Positions 5,755 through 7,617 of a DNA stretch of 7,617 nucleotides are shown here, in pieces (within the stretch, counting starts at the first letter, position 1; every line of letters begins with the position of its first letter). The position numbers were made by a program, and so were the translations under genes. This DNA is from Deltaproteobacteria bacterium (GTDB taxonomy: Bacteria; Desulfobacterota; Binatia; UBA9968). The stretch is from assembly GCA_016184235.1 (NCBI GenBank), contig JACPDC010000313.1:1-7617 (forward strand). Reading direction: 5' to 3'. The notes under the pieces are model-generated. The model was not told the origin of the DNA. It saw nothing but the letters and a program-made list of their open reading frames with translations, and did not search any database.

Positions 5755-6549
5755 TTACGGATATGGATTATCGATTGCGGCGCGCTTCATCTGGGCGTGC
5801 AGGTCCACCATGGTGAGGGCGCAGTATTCCATGGAATAGCCGGCCCGGAACTCCACCTTGCCGTCTTCCAGAGCGCGCTGCAGCACCGTGCGGTTGAAGG
5901 CGCCGTGCCCCATCGCCTCTTCGCCTCCCTGTCCAAGCGCATGGGGCTCCAGGTCCGCCTCTTCGTGCGTGGAAAAATAGACCGCCTGTTCCTTGGTAAA
6001 TTTGTAGTGGGTGGTCAGGGCGCGGAACCACTCCCCGGACCAGTGGGCGAGCGACTCCTCGAAGACGTGCAGGCCCCACAGCTCGATGATCGAGCCGTCG
6101 ATGAAGATCTTGTGGCAGAAATCGTTGATCGCGCGCGCCTCCGGGAGATAGGCATCTTCGAGAACCTCCTTCGGCGTGAGCTTCATCGCCTCGGCGGTTT
6201 TTAACAGCACGAGCACGTGACCGGGAGGCTTGGGCGAGATCAGCTCATCGGCGATCTTGGCGCAGAAGGGGCCCAAGAGATCGAAGTGATGCACGAAGAA
6301 GGGAAGATGAGTGTAATAGGAGAGGGCGTTCAGCGCGTTGACCTCCATGGAGAAGTGGCCCCAGTTCTTGAAAAACTGGCGGATGATCGGCATGGGGAGC
6401 TTCCCCTCCCGCAGCTGGGTCATGAACGGACCATTTTGGATCTTTTGCTTCCAGTGTTCGTACATCCTGGCGTAGAGATAATCGACGTAGGCCTTGGCCT
6501 CCTGAGGACTCATCTTTTCGCCCGGACGCGGCTCTTTCACTTTCGCCAC
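5755..6549 (-). CDS. Heme-oxygenase-fold PqqC/TenA-like protein, putative diiron (HDO-type) oxidase
   Basis: This 264-residue soluble protein resembles the PqqC/TenA superfamily, especially the branch annotated as iron-containing redox enzymes. Visible features are MPIIRQFFKNWGHFSMEVNA (residues 53-72), IADELISP (99-106), an acidic helix HVFEESLAHWSGEW (161-174) and, late in the protein, YFSTHEEADLEPH (191-203). The HxxxDxxxH pattern at His195/Asp199/His203, with Glu69, one of His81, His87 or His88, and Glu164 or Glu165, could supply the six ligands of a diiron site as in heme-oxygenase-like diiron oxidases. The assignment of individual ligands is inference. PqqC proper is cofactor-free, and no other pqq gene is present. 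The start is GTG at 6549, with AAAGGAG at 6564-6558 (spacing 8). It lies 101 bp upstream of the mobA-moaD/AOR unit on the same strand and has its own predicted promoter. Substrate unknown. Confidence 0.8.
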   Translation of the reverse strand: MAKVKEPRPGEKMSPQEAKAYVDYLYARMYEHWKQKIQNGPFMTQLREGKLPMPIIRQFFKNWGHFSMEVNALNALSYYTHLPFFVHHFDLLGPFCAKIADELISPKPPGHVLVLLKTAEAMKLTPKEVLEDAYLPEARAINDFCHKIFIDGSIIELWGLHVFEESLAHWSGEWFRALTTHYKFTKEQAVYFSTHEEADLEPHALGQGGEEAMGHGAFNRTVLQRALEDGKVEFRAGYSMEYCALTMVDLHAQMKRAAIDNPYP

Positions 6550-6557
6550 TCTCTTTT

Positions 6558-6564
6558 CTCCTTT
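6558..6564 (-). promoter_or_regulatory. Ribosome binding site of the heme-oxygenase-fold gene
   Basis: AAAGGAG on the minus strand, 8 nt before the GTG at 6549. It favours this start over the in-frame ATG at residue 13, which has no comparable site. Confidence 0.7.
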
Positions 6565-6594
6565 GTGCCTGCTTCGGCGATGGTATCCAGGCCG

Positions 6595-6622
6595 TTTATC
6601 ACCGGCCCAGTCTCTTTGTCAA
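6595..6622 (-). promoter_or_regulatory. Predicted sigma-70 promoter of the heme-oxygenase-fold gene
   Basis: On the minus strand, a perfect -35 TTGACA (6622-6617), a 16-nt spacer and -10 GATAAA (6600-6595, four of six bases). Transcription would start near 6588, giving a leader of about 40 nt that includes the strong ribosome binding site. It is back to back with the predicted queF promoter. Confidence 0.5.
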
Positions 6623-6633
6623 GAATGGGCGCG

Positions 6634-6662
6634 TTGGAAATTGCCGCCGGCTGAGTTAGAAT
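6634..6662 (+). promoter_or_regulatory. Predicted queF promoter, giving a leaderless transcript
   Basis: -35 TTGGAA (6634-6639, four of six bases), an exact 17-nt spacer and -10 TAGAAT (6657-6662, five of six). The -10 box ends 6 nt before the GTG start of queF at 6669, so transcription would begin at or next to the start codon. No Shine-Dalgarno sequence precedes that codon, which fits leaderless translation. Confidence 0.45.
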
Positions 6663-6668
6663 GCGCCC

Positions 6669-7025
6669 GTGCCTGCCTCTCCAAGCAAGACGCTCGAAAC
6701 TTTTTCCAATCCCCGGCCCGAAAGGGACTACGAGATCAATATGGAGTGCCCCGAGTTTACCTGCGTCTGCCCGCGCACCGGACAGCCGGACTTCGCCACG
6801 ATCCGGATTCGCTATGTCCCGGATCAGCTCTGCGTCGAGCTGAAGTCCCTGAAGCTTTACCTGTGGTCCTTCCGCGGGGAAGGGGCGTTTCATGAGGATG
6901 TCATCAATCGCATTCTCGACGATCTAGTCCGGGCCTGCCGCCCGCGCTCGATGACGGTGGTGGGCGACTTCAATGTCCGCGGCGGCATACACACAACCGT
7001 TACGGCAGAGTATAAGGGCAGGTAA
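6669..7025 (+). CDS. queF: NADPH-dependent 7-cyano-7-deazaguanine reductase (preQ0 reductase)
   Basis: QueF reduces the nitrile of preQ0 to the amine preQ1, using NADPH, in the pathway to queuosine in tRNA anticodons. This 118-residue protein is the short, unimodular (type I) form. ECPEFTCVCPRTGQPDFATI (26-45) contains the catalytic Cys34, which forms a thioimide with preQ0, and Asp41. The QueF motif ELKSLKLYLWSFR is at 57-69, and His75-Glu76 form the substrate-recognition pair. All of these keep a constant offset of 21 from Bacillus subtilis QueF numbering (Cys55, Asp62, His96, Glu97). The N-terminal LETFSNPRPERDYEI is conserved, so the start must be upstream of the internal Met25; GTG at 6669 is the only fitting start. 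No ribosome binding site is seen, consistent with the leaderless promoter call. It is divergent from the tungsten locus, with no obvious functional link. Confidence 0.95.
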   Translation: MPASPSKTLETFSNPRPERDYEINMECPEFTCVCPRTGQPDFATIRIRYVPDQLCVELKSLKLYLWSFRGEGAFHEDVINRILDDLVRACRPRSMTVVGDFNVRGGIHTTVTAEYKGR

Positions 7026-7065
7026 CTTCATAAGCGTTCGGCGGTCAGCGATCAGTAGAAACTTC

Positions 7066-7093
7066 GGCTGAAAGCTGATGGCTGAAAGCTGGC
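7066..7093. repeat. 7/14-bp tandem repeat, GGCTGAAAGCTGAT units
   Basis: Two 14-bp units (second copy matches at 12 of 14 positions), each made of two related 7-mers: GGCTGAA, AGCTGAT, GGCTGAA, AGCTGGC. A related GTCAGC/GATCAG pair lies just upstream at 7044-7055. The block fills most of the gap between queF and the antiporter gene, and its unit junction creates an ATG at 7078 in frame with the antiporter. Confidence 0.8.
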
Positions 7094-7101
7094 TGCTAAA
7101 A

Positions 7102-7617
7102 ATGTCCGACCTTGGCGTATTAAGACAGCTCCTCATCGTTCTCGCGGCGACCATCTCGATCGTATTCCTCTTTCACAAATTGCGCCTGCCGGCGATCGTC
7201 GGCTTTCTCCTGGCCGGGGTGATCATGGGTCCGAACGGACTCAAGTGGATCCGCGCGATCGAGCAGGTCGAGACCCTTGCCGAGATCGGCGTCGTGCTCC
7301 TGCTCTTTACGATAGGGCTCGAATTTTCCCTCGAGCGCATTCTGCCGATCCGCCGCCATGTGCTCTGGGCCGGCGGCCTGCAAATCGCGCTGACGACGCT
7401 GGCGGTGGTGCTGGTCTCCTCGTCTCTGGGCTTTTCCCTCGAGGTCGGGATCTTCTACGGCTTTCTCGTTTCCTTGAGCAGCACTGCGATAGTGCTGAGG
7501 ATCTATAACGAGCGCGGAGAGATCGATGCCCCTCAGGGGAGATGGGCCGCGGGCATTCTGCTCTTTCAGGATCTCTGCATAGTCCCCATGATCCTGCTGG
7601 TCCCGATACTCGGACAA
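7102..7617 (+). CDS. CPA2/Kef-type cation:proton antiporter, N-terminal 172 residues (runs off the window)
   Basis: The frame from the ATG at 7102 stays open to the window end. It encodes a membrane protein of the monovalent cation:proton antiporter-2 family, which exchanges Na+ or K+ for H+ across the inner membrane. Typical motifs are LPAIVGFLLAGVIMGPNGL (residues 30-48), EIGVVLLLFTIGLEFSLERI (61-80), SLSSTAIVLRIYNERGE (121-137) and LLFQDLCIVPMILL (150-163). The QD in the last motif is characteristic of KefB/KefC-like members. About five transmembrane helices are visible. Whether the full gene has the C-terminal RCK/TrkA-N domains of Kef systems cannot be seen. An in-frame ATG at 7078 inside the repeat would add eight residues (MAESWLLK); neither start has a clear ribosome binding site, and 7102 is preferred because family proteins start near it. 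Confidence 0.9.
   Translation, partial: MSDLGVLRQLLIVLAATISIVFLFHKLRLPAIVGFLLAGVIMGPNGLKWIRAIEQVETLAEIGVVLLLFTIGLEFSLERILPIRRHVLWAGGLQIALTTLAVVLVSSSLGFSLEVGIFYGFLVSLSSTAIVLRIYNERGEIDAPQGRWAAGILLFQDLCIVPMILLVPILGQ

Noticed and set aside
5755..6549. Assignment as PqqC of pyrroloquinoline quinone synthesis
   Set aside because: No pqqA, B, D or E gene is nearby and the metal-ligand-like residues point to the diiron branch of the superfamily instead.
7120..7617. 165-residue open frame on the minus strand, opposite the antiporter
   Set aside because: Composition is Asp/Arg/Gln-rich as expected for the antisense of hydrophobic codons; the plus strand carries clear antiporter motifs.

Overview
The window is a high-GC stretch of bacterial chromosome with densely packed genes. 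It probably comes from an uncultured soil or subsurface lineage. Gene content and the short degenerate intergenic repeats suggest something like Methylomirabilota/Rokubacteria, Binatota or a deltaproteobacterium-like group. That placement is inference with low confidence, because there is no rRNA or marker gene here.

Layout: everything from 1 to about 6549 lies on the minus strand, and everything from 6669 onward on the plus strand. A 119-bp divergent promoter region (6550-6668) separates the two. Read in the direction of transcription, the minus-strand block is: a heme-oxygenase-fold, PqqC/TenA-like putative diiron protein (6549-5755); a MobA-MoaD fusion protein (5653-4706); a tungsten-type aldehyde:ferredoxin oxidoreductase (4702-2888); a 59-residue helical protein (2786-2607); the tungstate ABC transporter tupA-tupB-tupC (2555-359); and the start of a TPR-repeat protein (260-1, cut by the window edge). 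The plus-strand block is queF (6669-7025) and the start of a CPA2/Kef-type cation:proton antiporter (7102 to the edge).

The central genes read as one tungsten-use locus. TupABC would import tungstate, the MobA and MoaD domains belong to pterin-cofactor synthesis, and AOR is the tungstopterin/[4Fe-4S] enzyme that would use the metal. The most striking anomaly is in tupC. The ATPase gene carries an internal out-of-frame deletion just after the LSGGEAQR signature, so Walker B, the catalytic Glu and the D-loop are missing and the H-loop half is in another frame. Either the importer has lost its own ATPase or this is an assembly/sequencing error.

Intergenic gaps carry four different degenerate tandem repeats with 7-, 8- or 9-bp units (268-339, 2799-2837, 2862-2892, 7066-7093). 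They abut start or stop codons. No tRNA, rRNA, CRISPR array, insertion sequence or riboswitch was recognised, and no stretch longer than 300 bp lacks a gene.
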